The translations under genes and the position numbers were made by a program. This document shows positions 35,096-43,500 of a stretch of DNA of 64,000 bases, piece after piece; positions within the stretch are counted from its first letter, which is position 1, and every line of letters begins with the position of its first letter. The notes under the pieces were generated by a model. That model was given only the letters and a program-made list of their open reading frames with translations. It searched no databases and was not told the DNA's origin. Origin of the DNA: Puteibacter caeruleilacunae (GTDB lineage: Bacteria > Bacteroidota > Bacteroidia > Bacteroidales > Prolixibacteraceae); assembly GCA_005217565.1 (NCBI GenBank), contig SJCO01000004.1:310001-374000 (forward strand). The letters run 5' to 3'.

Positions 35096-35926
35096 ATGAA
35101 ACAAGGACCAATAGGCATATTTGACTCTGGATATGGAGGCCTGACAATTCTAAAAGAGATCGTTAAAGAGTTGCCTCAATATGATTATCTCTACCTGGGA
35201 GATAATGCTCGAACACCATATGGTACCCGATCATTTGATGTGGTTTATCAGTATACCCTTCAAGCTGTAAAGCGACTGTTTGATATGGGATGTCATCTGG
35301 TAATATTGGCTTGTAATACTGCATCGGCTAAAGCACTGCGCTCAATTCAACAACGTGATCTTCCATTAATTGATCCTAACAGGCGTGTTTTAGGTGTTAT
35401 CAGACCAAGCGTTGAAGAAATCCCTTTGCTTACCAAATCGAAGCATGTAGGTATTCTGGGAACGCAAGGAACAGTGCTTTCTGAATCATATCCCATGGAG
35501 ATTGAGAAACTGAATAATGGTCTTAAGGTTAACGTTACTCAGGAGGCTTGTCCGATGTGGGTACCTCTAGTAGAAAATCAGGAAATTGATACTCCGGGAG
35601 CAGAATATTTTATTCAGAAGAATATTGATAACTTATTGACTAAGGCTCCAGAGATAGATACACTAGTTTTGGCATGCACCCACTATCCACTACTTCGCAG
35701 TAAGATTGAACAGTTTTTACCTGAAAATATTCAGCTTATTGAGCAGGGACCTATAGTGGCTAAAAAACTAAAGGATTATCTGTATCGTCATCCAGAGATG
35801 GAAATCAATTGTTCCACCTTAGGATCGGTAAAATACCTGACAACAGAAAATCCTTCAGTCTTTGAAAATAAAGCGGGTTTCTTTTTAGGACAGCAGATTA
35901 CGGCTTCCCAGATTACCCTTGATTAA
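35096..35926 (+). CDS. murI: Glutamate racemase
   Basis: A 276-residue cytoplasmic enzyme that makes D-glutamate for peptidoglycan. Catalytic Cys73 in LACNTASA and Cys194 in LACTHYPLL are both present, and the N-terminal GIFDSGYGGLTIL carries Asp10 and Ser11. The start is set at ATG 35096 (MKQGPIGIFDSG); earlier in-frame starts would be a TTG at 35087 next to the terminator. The stop touches the stop codon of the convergent beta-helix gene, with no spacer. Confidence 0.94.
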   Translation: MKQGPIGIFDSGYGGLTILKEIVKELPQYDYLYLGDNARTPYGTRSFDVVYQYTLQAVKRLFDMGCHLVILACNTASAKALRSIQQRDLPLIDPNRRVLGVIRPSVEEIPLLTKSKHVGILGTQGTVLSESYPMEIEKLNNGLKVNVTQEACPMWVPLVENQEIDTPGAEYFIQKNIDNLLTKAPEIDTLVLACTHYPLLRSKIEQFLPENIQLIEQGPIVAKKLKDYLYRHPEMEINCSTLGSVKYLTTENPSVFENKAGFFLGQQITASQITLD

Positions 35927-37606
35927 TTATTTCTTTAAGCGCCAAGCCAATTGAGTTTCGTATAAAGAAACAGGCTTTTCAGCTTTATTAAGTCCTTCAA
36001 CATAGATCCATTGATCTTGAAGATCCTCGTATTGATGATCAACACTCAAAGGCTTTTCTTTTCCTCGAACACCAACTACAATACTTCGCAAATATTGTTT
36101 GTGGCAATCGTAATGCATCTCATTCTTGAATTTCTCAGGATTGGTCCATATCCAGCTATGGAATATTTCTCTAAACTCTCCTTGCTTGGTACCTGACATG
36201 TCCATATTCCAGAAAGTATTATAATCTCCGGAATGAGGGATATTCTGAGGAGCACCTCCACCAGCAACACGATAAACTCCCTTGATGTTTTCATACAGGT
36301 TAAACATTGGAGGACAGAATCCTTCTCCTGAGATACCATGTAGATCAAGAGGTGCATCATGCGTATAGGTGATATCTTTATATACATTACCAAAAGATTC
36401 ACCTTCCAAGCCTGGACCGTGTGTACGTTTCGCATCAACAAGAACATCAGTAATCAGATTATCAGATGAATGATACATTTTAGGCCCGTAATGTCCTTCT
36501 CCTCCAGTTATCGTAATATCGGTAATAGTGATATTGCGACTGTTCACCATGTGGGTAGTCTGCGTATAGTTATCAATACTTAAATCTTTCACCCAACCAT
36601 GGGCAACACGATGCATACATACAGCTCCCCAGCCATAATCCATTTCCCGGTTACCGTGATGCTTATATACACCATCCCACGAACTCTCGAAACGGAAGTG
36701 TTCAACACCAATTTCCTTAAGCATTGGCATGATGGCTGCATATGCCTCGTAACGTACAAGAATATCTCTTCTGGAAGGTTGCTTCAATTTAACCTTATTG
36801 CCATCTAATATTTTCTCCACCTCAACAGGCCACTGGAAACTAACATCTCGTCTTTTTCCTGCTTCCAAATAAGTTTTCTGGAAAGGCTCAAACTTCAATG
36901 GCTTCATCATATCATTGATCAAATCACCTTCTTCTGTAGTATTTTTCATCGCAAGGATAATAACATCACCTGCTTTTAATCCTTCGGTGCTTGATAGTTC
37001 AACAACATCATCACCTTTCTTAAGATCTTTGGCTAACTGGGCTAAAGGCTTCTCCATTGTCACCGAGTAAAAGCTATGCGTATCGTGAATATTCAATCCT
37101 GTATGAAATACGAAAGGTGATAACCATGGATTATCATCCTCTTGCTGATGCGTTGAGCTTCCACTAAAGATAATGGTACCATCTTTTCCTGAACCAGCAC
37201 CACGCATTACAATATTACTGTAGTTGATCTTAACGATGTCGGTTTGTGTAGTATCGGTATTTACAAGAAATTTACCGGTAGGAAACAATACAATACCACC
37301 ACCATTAGCTCCTGCTGCATCAACAGCTTTCTGAATTGCTTTGGTGTCGTCGATTTCATCGTTAGCAATAGCTCCATAATCGGTTACCACGAATTCTTTT
37401 GCTTTCACAGTAGGAAGTTCTTTTTCTCCATAATGATAACCGGCATAAGAGAAGTCGGGCAAAATAGAACTACGACTATCCTTCTTAAAGTCTTTTAATA
37501 TATTGGGAATCCAAGCTGAATTATTCTTTGGAGTATGCGATGTACATCCCACAAATAATGCAACAATTGAGGTTAAGGTTATAAAATATTTATTCATGTC
37601 ATTCAT
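35927..37606 (-). CDS. DUF4955-type right-handed beta-helix lipoprotein (PUL, distal copy)
   Basis: A 559-residue lipoprotein (lipobox ALFVGC, Cys about 21) with the pectate-lyase-like beta-helix fold. The opening FVVTDYGAIANDEIDDTKAI, then GGGIVLFPTGKFLV and NIVMRGAGSGKDGT, is the pectate-lyase-3 type first coil. The C-terminus ending VSLYETQLAWRLKK is typical of DUF4955 proteins. It is paralogous to the protein at 40858-42453: both have LPDFSYAG near the start and a SL[FY]E.QLA.RL end. The fold and the position behind sulfatase and PL6 genes suggest a lyase or hydrolase for the same glycan, but no activity is established. It is the last gene of the locus and follows a terminator-like structure. 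Start MNDM at 37606 or MNKY at 37597. Confidence 0.78.
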   Translation of the reverse strand: MNDMNKYFITLTSIVALFVGCTSHTPKNNSAWIPNILKDFKKDSRSSILPDFSYAGYHYGEKELPTVKAKEFVVTDYGAIANDEIDDTKAIQKAVDAAGANGGGIVLFPTGKFLVNTDTTQTDIVKINYSNIVMRGAGSGKDGTIIFSGSSTHQQEDDNPWLSPFVFHTGLNIHDTHSFYSVTMEKPLAQLAKDLKKGDDVVELSSTEGLKAGDVIILAMKNTTEEGDLINDMMKPLKFEPFQKTYLEAGKRRDVSFQWPVEVEKILDGNKVKLKQPSRRDILVRYEAYAAIMPMLKEIGVEHFRFESSWDGVYKHHGNREMDYGWGAVCMHRVAHGWVKDLSIDNYTQTTHMVNSRNITITDITITGGEGHYGPKMYHSSDNLITDVLVDAKRTHGPGLEGESFGNVYKDITYTHDAPLDLHGISGEGFCPPMFNLYENIKGVYRVAGGGAPQNIPHSGDYNTFWNMDMSGTKQGEFREIFHSWIWTNPEKFKNEMHYDCHKQYLRSIVVGVRGKEKPLSVDHQYEDLQDQWIYVEGLNKAEKPVSLYETQLAWRLKK

Positions 37607-37635
37607 TAGTATTGGTAGGTTAAGGAAAAAAAAGA

Positions 37636-37694
37636 GAGTCTGACATCAGTAAAAAAACCACAAACCACAAATCACAAAAACCAACGTCAGACTC
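37636..37694 (-). terminator. Terminator-like inverted repeat after the sulfatase gene
   Basis: Perfect 9-bp arms GAGTCTGAC (37636-37644) and GTCAGACTC (37686-37694) enclose a 41-base loop. Read on the minus strand, TCTTTTTTTT follows, as in a terminator. The loop holds a short heptamer repeat (AACCACA units). It lies between the sulfatase and the last beta-helix gene, so it may lower expression of the latter. Confidence 0.6.
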
Positions 37695-37714
37695 ATCTTT
37701 AATATTATATACAA

Positions 37715-39211
37715 TTATACATCCCGTTCAATCCAGGGATCATTCATCTCTTTCAGTAATTTCCAGAGTTTTTTCTTCAGTTTTTTATCCTCTTTTGGAT
37801 TCTTACCCCAGATATTCTTAGTCTGATAGTAATCGTCAACATCATCATATAGATAATACGTTTTCGAAGCATCCTCATTCTTCACAACAGCAAACGTATA
37901 ACGATCGGTACGGATACCACGCTTACCAGTCCATGGTGCTGAAGGTTCAGAACCAAAGTAAAGCTGACAATCTGGGCGATCTACCTTTTTATTAAAGAAT
38001 ACATCTGAATAATCAATACCTTCAAGGTCTGTTGGGATATCATTCTGTAGTCCCATCAAACTCAAGATAGTAGGCATATAATCAGGTACACTAATTAAAA
38101 GATCCTCTTGCTTAGGCTTGATCTTCTTAGGCCAATGAACGATGAAAGGAATATCATAAGCTTCACGGAACCAGATATTCTTATGCATCAATCCCTGACT
38201 ACCCAACATTTCACCATGGTCGGCAGAGAATACAATAATGGTATTATCATACAATCCCTTTTCTTTCAATGTATCGATTACGCGGCCAATTTGCTCATCT
38301 ACACCATCAACACATGCGAAATAATCAGGAGCCTGGTGGATTTTCTTCTCCACTCCATGATCACCAACCTTGATGTCGTTATTTTCTTTAAAACTCACAT
38401 TAGGTCTCTTCAACAAGTCCTCATGAGATTTCCCTTTATAACGTTTTCTATATTTCTCTGGCACCTCACTAAATGGAGTATGTGGAGGATTGATTCCCCA
38501 GAATAATGCAAAAGGTTCATCGTCCTTACGGTACGAACCGTTGGTGTTGTTGATGTAATTATTAATAACATCTGCCTCATGTTCAGGCGACCATTGGTTA
38601 TATACCTTCTTTTCATCCTCCTTAGCATTGGTCGACCAGTAGTAAGGCTTCAGGTGACGGTTATGAGTACCATAAGCATGCCAGAAGTCAAAACCATGGC
38701 GACGATCCTGAGGACAGAAAGAATCCCAGATATTTGGTGTTCCAGGTTTTGTTGGCTCTGGTCCATCAAGATGCCATTTTCCTACGTAACCAGCGCTATA
38801 GCCATTAGTGGCTAATACATCTGAGAAACATACATCTTTTTTCTTCAGATAGTTTCCATGCACAGTTCTTCCCGAGTGACAGTTAGCAATCACACCATTC
38901 TTCAATGGATACTTACCACTCATCAACATGGCGCGGTAAGGACTACATAATGGATGATTCGATACAGCATTAGAGAAGTAAACTCCATCTTTAGCCAGCT
39001 TATCGATATTTGGTGTATATACAGGATCTTCCTTCAGAAAGCTCATTGAAGACTTTCTGAACTGATCGGCAAAAATTAATAACAAATTAGGGCGTTCTCC
39101 GTCCTTAAATCCCTCCATCGCCTTCAAAAACGATGGCATCATCATCATACCAGTACCAGCCATGGCTGTATTACGGATAAATGACCTACGATTTAAATTC
39201 TTCTCATTCAT
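37715..39211 (-). CDS. Sulfatase, family S1 (formylglycine type)
   Basis: A 498-residue exported sulfatase that hydrolyses sulfate esters on a glycan. The N-terminus NRRSFIRNTAMAGTG looks like a twin-arginine-type signal. The maturation motif is CSPYR at 89-93 (C-x-P-x-R), with Cys89 converted to formylglycine by an anaerobic sulfatase-maturating enzyme encoded elsewhere. The metal site region LLLIFADQFR near 43-52 carries one Asp (Asp49) where many family members have DD. SADHGEMLGSQGLMHK supplies the later metal ligands. The gene lies 6 bases after the PL6 gene, so the two are cotranscribed. The regiochemistry cannot be read from the sequence. Confidence 0.92.
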   Translation of the reverse strand: MNEKNLNRRSFIRNTAMAGTGMMMMPSFLKAMEGFKDGERPNLLLIFADQFRKSSMSFLKEDPVYTPNIDKLAKDGVYFSNAVSNHPLCSPYRAMLMSGKYPLKNGVIANCHSGRTVHGNYLKKKDVCFSDVLATNGYSAGYVGKWHLDGPEPTKPGTPNIWDSFCPQDRRHGFDFWHAYGTHNRHLKPYYWSTNAKEDEKKVYNQWSPEHEADVINNYINNTNGSYRKDDEPFALFWGINPPHTPFSEVPEKYRKRYKGKSHEDLLKRPNVSFKENNDIKVGDHGVEKKIHQAPDYFACVDGVDEQIGRVIDTLKEKGLYDNTIIVFSADHGEMLGSQGLMHKNIWFREAYDIPFIVHWPKKIKPKQEDLLISVPDYMPTILSLMGLQNDIPTDLEGIDYSDVFFNKKVDRPDCQLYFGSEPSAPWTGKRGIRTDRYTFAVVKNEDASKTYYLYDDVDDYYQTKNIWGKNPKEDKKLKKKLWKLLKEMNDPWIERDV

Positions 39212-39217
39212 AGCAAT

Positions 39218-40801
39218 CTATTTTTTCTTTCTAATTGCAGTTACTTCATCAAATTTCACCTGTACATCAGGAGCTAACTCCCCTGTTACTGCATAGGTAC
39301 CAGGAATCTCTTTTAACCAATCTGGACCAACATTTTCCCATGATAATGGTTTACCTACAATTCCTGCATTCACTTTTGCAGGAATATCTAAATCAATTCC
39401 CTCAATATTATAAACCCCTTGAGTTACATTAACCCTATGATTGGATGTGAAAATTCCATCTGTATTTCGGTTCAACTTAAACTTATCAGTATTAATTCCC
39501 GATGGCTTCGTGATTCCGAGCTTGCTACCATAAGCAAGGTTACTGTTCCAGATCATACCTTTGTCTCCAGGGTGATCGTCCTTCATGAAAGTATATCTTC
39601 CCTGATTATCATTATAGAATACGTTACCCCTAAATTGAATATCGCGAGGTAACTCAAACTTATAATTCTTTTCCTCACACCAATCAACACGACGGTCATA
39701 TAGTGGATTAAAATGCACCGAATAACCATTATTGTTGGCAAAAAGATTATTAGCCACCAGAATATTAAAAGCCAATGCATGCTCACGTCCTTCTGCTCCT
39801 GGATTCAGGTATAATGCACCACTTCCTCTACCCTCTCTGGTTGTAGGTAATTCGAAATAATTAGATGCGATAATGTGATTGCTACCCCAAACAAACATTC
39901 CTCCGTAACCATACTTCTTATCATTTCCGATATAGAAATTATTAATCGCAACTTGCTTATCGCCATGACGGAAGTTCATTGTTCCCTGGCAGTTTAGATA
40001 AGTATTGGCATAATAAACATTCTCCATCGACTTACTGGTGATAATCTCTGCTTCTGAGTCCTGACGCATAAAAAGGTTTGAATCAACCAGGCAGCGACCA
40101 AAGTCTTTACGCCAGTAACCAACACGAATACCTCCACCTGCATTTCCAGGTTTCTGAGGATTGGCAAAGAAACAGTGATCAATGCGATGATACATTGGAA
40201 TACCAGGCTCACCTTCCTCCGATTTCTTAGGTGTATTGTTTAGGTTGATCACCTGATCAAATGTAATCTTCTCGGTAAACGAGCAGTGATCAATTCTACA
40301 ATATTGAGGAACTTTTCCTTCTTCTGTTAGTGAGGTTGTTATATAAGCTGAGTTAGCCTGATCAAAACAGTGAAACGCACAATTGGTTACACGGTTGTGA
40401 CTACCATACATAGCCACCAAACCAGGACCATGACTCTTCCACTCCTTAGTATTACGTGCACCATCTTTAAAGTAAATACCATCAAGGGTGATATATTCAC
40501 CTCGTAGCTCAACCTTAACATCGCCTGAGAAAAATGCTTTTCCAGGATTTATTGCTTTTATGATAATATTTTGATCCTTAGTACCAGAATTGGTCACTAC
40601 TAACTTAATATCTTGATATACGCCATCGTTTAATCCGATAACGTCACCTGGCTGAGCACTAGCAATTGCATTAGTCAGTTCATTAACTGAGCTAACCTTT
40701 TTCATCGTCTCTCCAGCTTCTCCTTCTGTCTCACTTGCATTATGAGAACAAGCGACCAATGCCACACTCAACGAAAGCAAGATGCTTAATATATACTTCA
40801 T
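39218..40801 (-). CDS. Polysaccharide lyase family 6 (chondroitinase B / alginate lyase type)
   Basis: A 527-residue lipoprotein (lipobox LVAC, Cys18) with a right-handed beta-helix. PL6 enzymes break uronic-acid glycans by beta-elimination using calcium, Lys and Arg. Here Lys257 in [12 protein letters not shown] and Arg278 in MNFRHGDK fit the catalytic pair, and the preceding acidic cluster fits the calcium site. The family includes chondroitinase B (dermatan sulfate) and alginate or MG-specific lyases. GH88 and sulfatase neighbours favour a sulfated glycosaminoglycan-like target over alginate. The upstream leader is repeated before the DUF6250 gene. Confidence 0.88.
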   Translation of the reverse strand: MKYILSILLSLSVALVACSHNASETEGEAGETMKKVSSVNELTNAIASAQPGDVIGLNDGVYQDIKLVVTNSGTKDQNIIIKAINPGKAFFSGDVKVELRGEYITLDGIYFKDGARNTKEWKSHGPGLVAMYGSHNRVTNCAFHCFDQANSAYITTSLTEEGKVPQYCRIDHCSFTEKITFDQVINLNNTPKKSEEGEPGIPMYHRIDHCFFANPQKPGNAGGGIRVGYWRKDFGRCLVDSNLFMRQDSEAEIITSKSMENVYYANTYLNCQGTMNFRHGDKQVAINNFYIGNDKKYGYGGMFVWGSNHIIASNYFELPTTREGRGSGALYLNPGAEGREHALAFNILVANNLFANNNGYSVHFNPLYDRRVDWCEEKNYKFELPRDIQFRGNVFYNDNQGRYTFMKDDHPGDKGMIWNSNLAYGSKLGITKPSGINTDKFKLNRNTDGIFTSNHRVNVTQGVYNIEGIDLDIPAKVNAGIVGKPLSWENVGPDWLKEIPGTYAVTGELAPDVQVKFDEVTAIRKKK

Positions 40802-40831
40802 CTGTTTAATTTTTTTGATTTCTAAATGTTC
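40797..40831 (-). repeat. Repeated translation-initiation leader, copy before PL6
   Basis: Minus-strand GAACATTTAGAAATC, an A/T run, then AAACAGATGAAG at the start of the PL6 gene. Almost the same 35 bases occur at 43362-43397 before the DUF6250 gene, and the last part occurs again at 43483-43500. Confidence 0.7.
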
Positions 40832-40857
40832 AATTAGTTTTTTAGCTTAAATGATCT

Positions 40858-42453
40858 TTAGTTCTTTTTCAATTCAACTAACCACTGAGGTAGTTTTCCT
40901 AATCTTAAAGCCAACTGAGCTTCAAATAATGACTCAGGATTTACAGGTTTACCCAATGATTCGATGTATTGAACATGCTCTGATTTGAAGGTTGTACCTC
41001 CCCCATGAAATCCAACAATAATCGGAGGGTAAAACTTCCAGTATTTTGAATTGGTCTTCTGAAACTCAAAGTCTTTTTCTGCACCATCAATTTCATTGTA
41101 GTTCCAAAGTACCAAATCATGAAGGTGATTAGGCATACTAGTAGGAGCACCTCCTGCAAAACCACTGGTAAAACCACCTTTTGTGCAATCAAATAATGTA
41201 GCCCTTGGTTGTGTAGCATGCGATTCCCAACAACGACTTGCAGGGAAATTACAACGCCAGATAACATTTCCGATACCAGGTTTAGCAACACCTACAGCAT
41301 GCCAAACAGAGGCTGTATCATCAACTTTCGCGATAAGGATACCTGTAGAACCACTCTCCCTAACTGCTGTATGCCCACCATAACCTTCAATTTTTATATT
41401 AATTGCAGAACTGTATGCTGAATAATTAAAACTTATAGAGCCACTACAATTTTTGAAGCGACAATCTTTTACCCACGACTGGTTTACACCACCCATTTGC
41501 CAGAATTTCCAACCGCCATCATGAATTGCAGAACCATGGTGTACAAACTCTTCCTGGTAATTACCTACAAAGGCAATATCTTCTACTCCTACACCTTCAA
41601 TAAATTTACATGCGCGTATTTTAAATCCCCATTTTGATTTTAAGTTGAAACGAAGAGGCTCAACAAACGTAACGTTCTTTCCCTCAACCTTTGCGACTTT
41701 ATGTACTTCATGAATTGTTAAACCGATATCATAAAGCTGTTTCCATCGAGGATCCGGCTTTAATGGAGCTATCCCCTCTTCAATAACCTTAGGATCGTTA
41801 TTTTCAAGCGATAAAAGAATCCAATCGCCCTCTTTTACCTTAGAAGCATCCTTTACACTAACAGAAAACGCTCCTTTAACTGCATCTTTTGTAACACCTG
41901 TTAATGCTTTTCCATATGCCTTATTAGATACCTCAAATATCGATTTCAGCCCCTTCACTCGCTTATTACCATATTTCCCATCTTCACGATCAGCCTGACC
42001 GACAGGTTGCATATGATTTTTCATAAAGATTTCAGTGCCTCCTTCTCCTGCTCCTGCACCCTTAAGAACAATGTTCCCTTTGGTGATAGAGATAGGAATA
42101 CGTTCATCTGAATCCTCGTTAATTCTAAATCTTCCTGCAGGAAATTTAATGATACCTGATCCATTAGCCTCTGCTGCTTTTATAGCTTTAATAATAGCTT
42201 GTTTATCGGATTTATCATCATTAGCTACAGCGCCAAACTTAGTTACATCGAATATTTTATAATTGGGAGTTTGTATCTCTTTTTCAGAATAGCCTACTCC
42301 TGCATAAGAGAAATCAGGCAACTGGGTACCTACACCCTTCTTTGCTTTAAACTCATCAAAGATTTTACACTGAGCAAAACCCGTCTGATTTGCCAACAAG
42401 ATGATACATGCAGCAAATGATAGAATATTTAAGATTTTAAGATAACGTTTCAT
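40858..42453 (-). CDS. DUF4955-type right-handed beta-helix protein (PUL, proximal copy)
   Basis: A 531-residue exported protein. Its signal peptide ends near ANQTGFAQ, and there is no lipobox Cys at the right distance, unlike its paralogue at 35927-37606. The first beta-helix coil is FDVTKFGAVANDDKSDKQAI, GSGIIKFPAGRF and NIVLKGAGAGEGGTEIF. Later parallel-helix turns include IKIEGYGGHTAVRESGSTGI. It ends SLFEAQLALRLGKLPQWLV. The chemistry is unknown; the fold is shared with lyases and polygalacturonases. It sits between the DUF6250 gene and the PL6 gene in the PUL enzyme block. Confidence 0.78.
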   Translation of the reverse strand: MKRYLKILNILSFAACIILLANQTGFAQCKIFDEFKAKKGVGTQLPDFSYAGVGYSEKEIQTPNYKIFDVTKFGAVANDDKSDKQAIIKAIKAAEANGSGIIKFPAGRFRINEDSDERIPISITKGNIVLKGAGAGEGGTEIFMKNHMQPVGQADREDGKYGNKRVKGLKSIFEVSNKAYGKALTGVTKDAVKGAFSVSVKDASKVKEGDWILLSLENNDPKVIEEGIAPLKPDPRWKQLYDIGLTIHEVHKVAKVEGKNVTFVEPLRFNLKSKWGFKIRACKFIEGVGVEDIAFVGNYQEEFVHHGSAIHDGGWKFWQMGGVNQSWVKDCRFKNCSGSISFNYSAYSSAINIKIEGYGGHTAVRESGSTGILIAKVDDTASVWHAVGVAKPGIGNVIWRCNFPASRCWESHATQPRATLFDCTKGGFTSGFAGGAPTSMPNHLHDLVLWNYNEIDGAEKDFEFQKTNSKYWKFYPPIIVGFHGGGTTFKSEHVQYIESLGKPVNPESLFEAQLALRLGKLPQWLVELKKN

Positions 42454-42540
42454 TTATTCTGGTCTTATAGTATTATTGATTAACTGTAAATATTACTGGT
42501 TTCGAGTTGATCAATCGATTGCACGGATCATTAAAAAAAA

Positions 42541-42621
42541 TTATTCACTAATAATGACAATATCCTTAATCAGACATGTCGCATAACCTTGTCCTGTTCC
42601 ACGGATACGTAACCCGAGATT
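42541..42621 (-). pseudogene. Possible frame-shifted C-terminal fragment behind the DUF6250 gene
   Basis: In the frame shifted relative to the DUF6250 stop, 26 codons end in TAA at 42541 and read LGLRIRGTGQGYATCL then IKDIVIISE. This looks like a beta-sandwich C-terminus rather than random sequence. It could be the lost end of the DUF6250 protein or of a deleted gene. The frame stops upstream after only a few more codons. Confidence 0.35.
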
Positions 42622-43366
42622 ACTTCTTCTTTTTAGCGTTCTTCAATTGATATACAACAAAGTTATCTACAGTCATGTGATTCTTATAGGTTCTGATTCC
42701 AAAATACCCACTAGTATAAGGATCATCATCTTGAAAATCATAAATCAACACACCATTGCGGTAATACTGTATCTGTCCTTCGTTAGCGATTATTCTAATA
42801 TGATTCACCTTATTCGCGGTAATAAGGTACTTAGCATCACTTAGATCATGTTCAGGCAGACAAGGTCGGTCTCCACCACCTGCATATCTGCGAAATCTGG
42901 TCTTCGTATTGTCATGCCCTCCAAGACCAACATAATACAGTTTTAGAGCATGATAATTTTGAAATTTACCACCTCGGTCCTTTGATTTTGAAAAGAAGTC
43001 TTTGCATTCAGGATCAGAAGCCATCCAGAAGCAGTTAAGATCAGATACCCTATCATTAGGACCACCTTCACCAACAACTACCGCATCATACTCAATCATA
43101 ATTGCTCCACTCAATTTCTTTTTAAACCAAACAGAACAACCAGTGAAATCATCAATATCCAATTTCCCATCAACAAGCGAAACTTTACCGCCTTCAAGTT
43201 GTTCAACAACCCAATTATCCATTCCACCGCTAAAATCATCAGCGAATTTTTCAAACGCATGGACCTTCGTCCCATCACCAAGCTCGACGATCTTTTTCTT
43301 TGCTTCACATTTACTTACTCCGCCAACCAATAAGGCGATAAAGACTAATACACTTGTTAACTTCAT
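42620..43366 (-). CDS. DUF6250-like exported protein (concanavalin-like)
   Basis: A 248-residue protein with a signal peptide (about 1-22). Residues about 38-240 form a jelly-roll-like domain: FADDFSGGMDNWVVEQ, DFTGCSVWFKKKL, LNCFWMASDPECKDFF, YYVGLGGHDNTKTRFRRY, HIRIIANEGQIQYYRNG and SGYFGIRTYKNHMTVDNF. This matches DUF6250-type proteins found in Bacteroidota glycan loci, related to laminarinase-like lectin folds. An enzymatic role is possible but not known, so glycan binding is equally likely. A poly-lysine tail (KNAKKKK) ends the protein, and a possible lost C-terminal fragment follows in another frame. Confidence 0.72.
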   Translation of the reverse strand: MKLTSVLVFIALLVGGVSKCEAKKKIVELGDGTKVHAFEKFADDFSGGMDNWVVEQLEGGKVSLVDGKLDIDDFTGCSVWFKKKLSGAIMIEYDAVVVGEGGPNDRVSDLNCFWMASDPECKDFFSKSKDRGGKFQNYHALKLYYVGLGGHDNTKTRFRRYAGGGDRPCLPEHDLSDAKYLITANKVNHIRIIANEGQIQYYRNGVLIYDFQDDDPYTSGYFGIRTYKNHMTVDNFVVYQLKNAKKKK

Positions 43367-43397
43367 CTGTTTAAAATTTTTTGATTTTTAAATGTTC
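43362..43397 (-). repeat. Repeated translation-initiation leader, copy before DUF6250 gene
   Basis: Minus-strand GAACATTTAAAAATC, an A/T run, then TTTTAAACAGATGAAG at the gene start. Near-identical to 40797-40831. Confidence 0.7.
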
Positions 43398-43482
43398 AAA
43401 AAATTTGAATACATTCAGGAACTCACATAAATTTTAATCATCCGCATGTGCGTATTTTCGGATAATGAAAATTCATGTTCGT

Positions 43483-43500
43483 TTCATCTGTTTAAAATTT
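43483..43500 (-). repeat. Leader fragment with aborted ATG after GH88
   Basis: Right after the GH88 stop, the minus strand reads AAATTTTAAACAGATGAAA, the same ATG context as the two leaders, but the frame ends after four codons (ATG AAA CGA ACA TGA). It may be the scar of a removed gene. Confidence 0.5.

Noticed and set aside
38108-38506. 132-codon plus-strand frame within the sulfatase gene
   Set aside because: Antisense to conserved sulfatase motifs; composition not protein-like.
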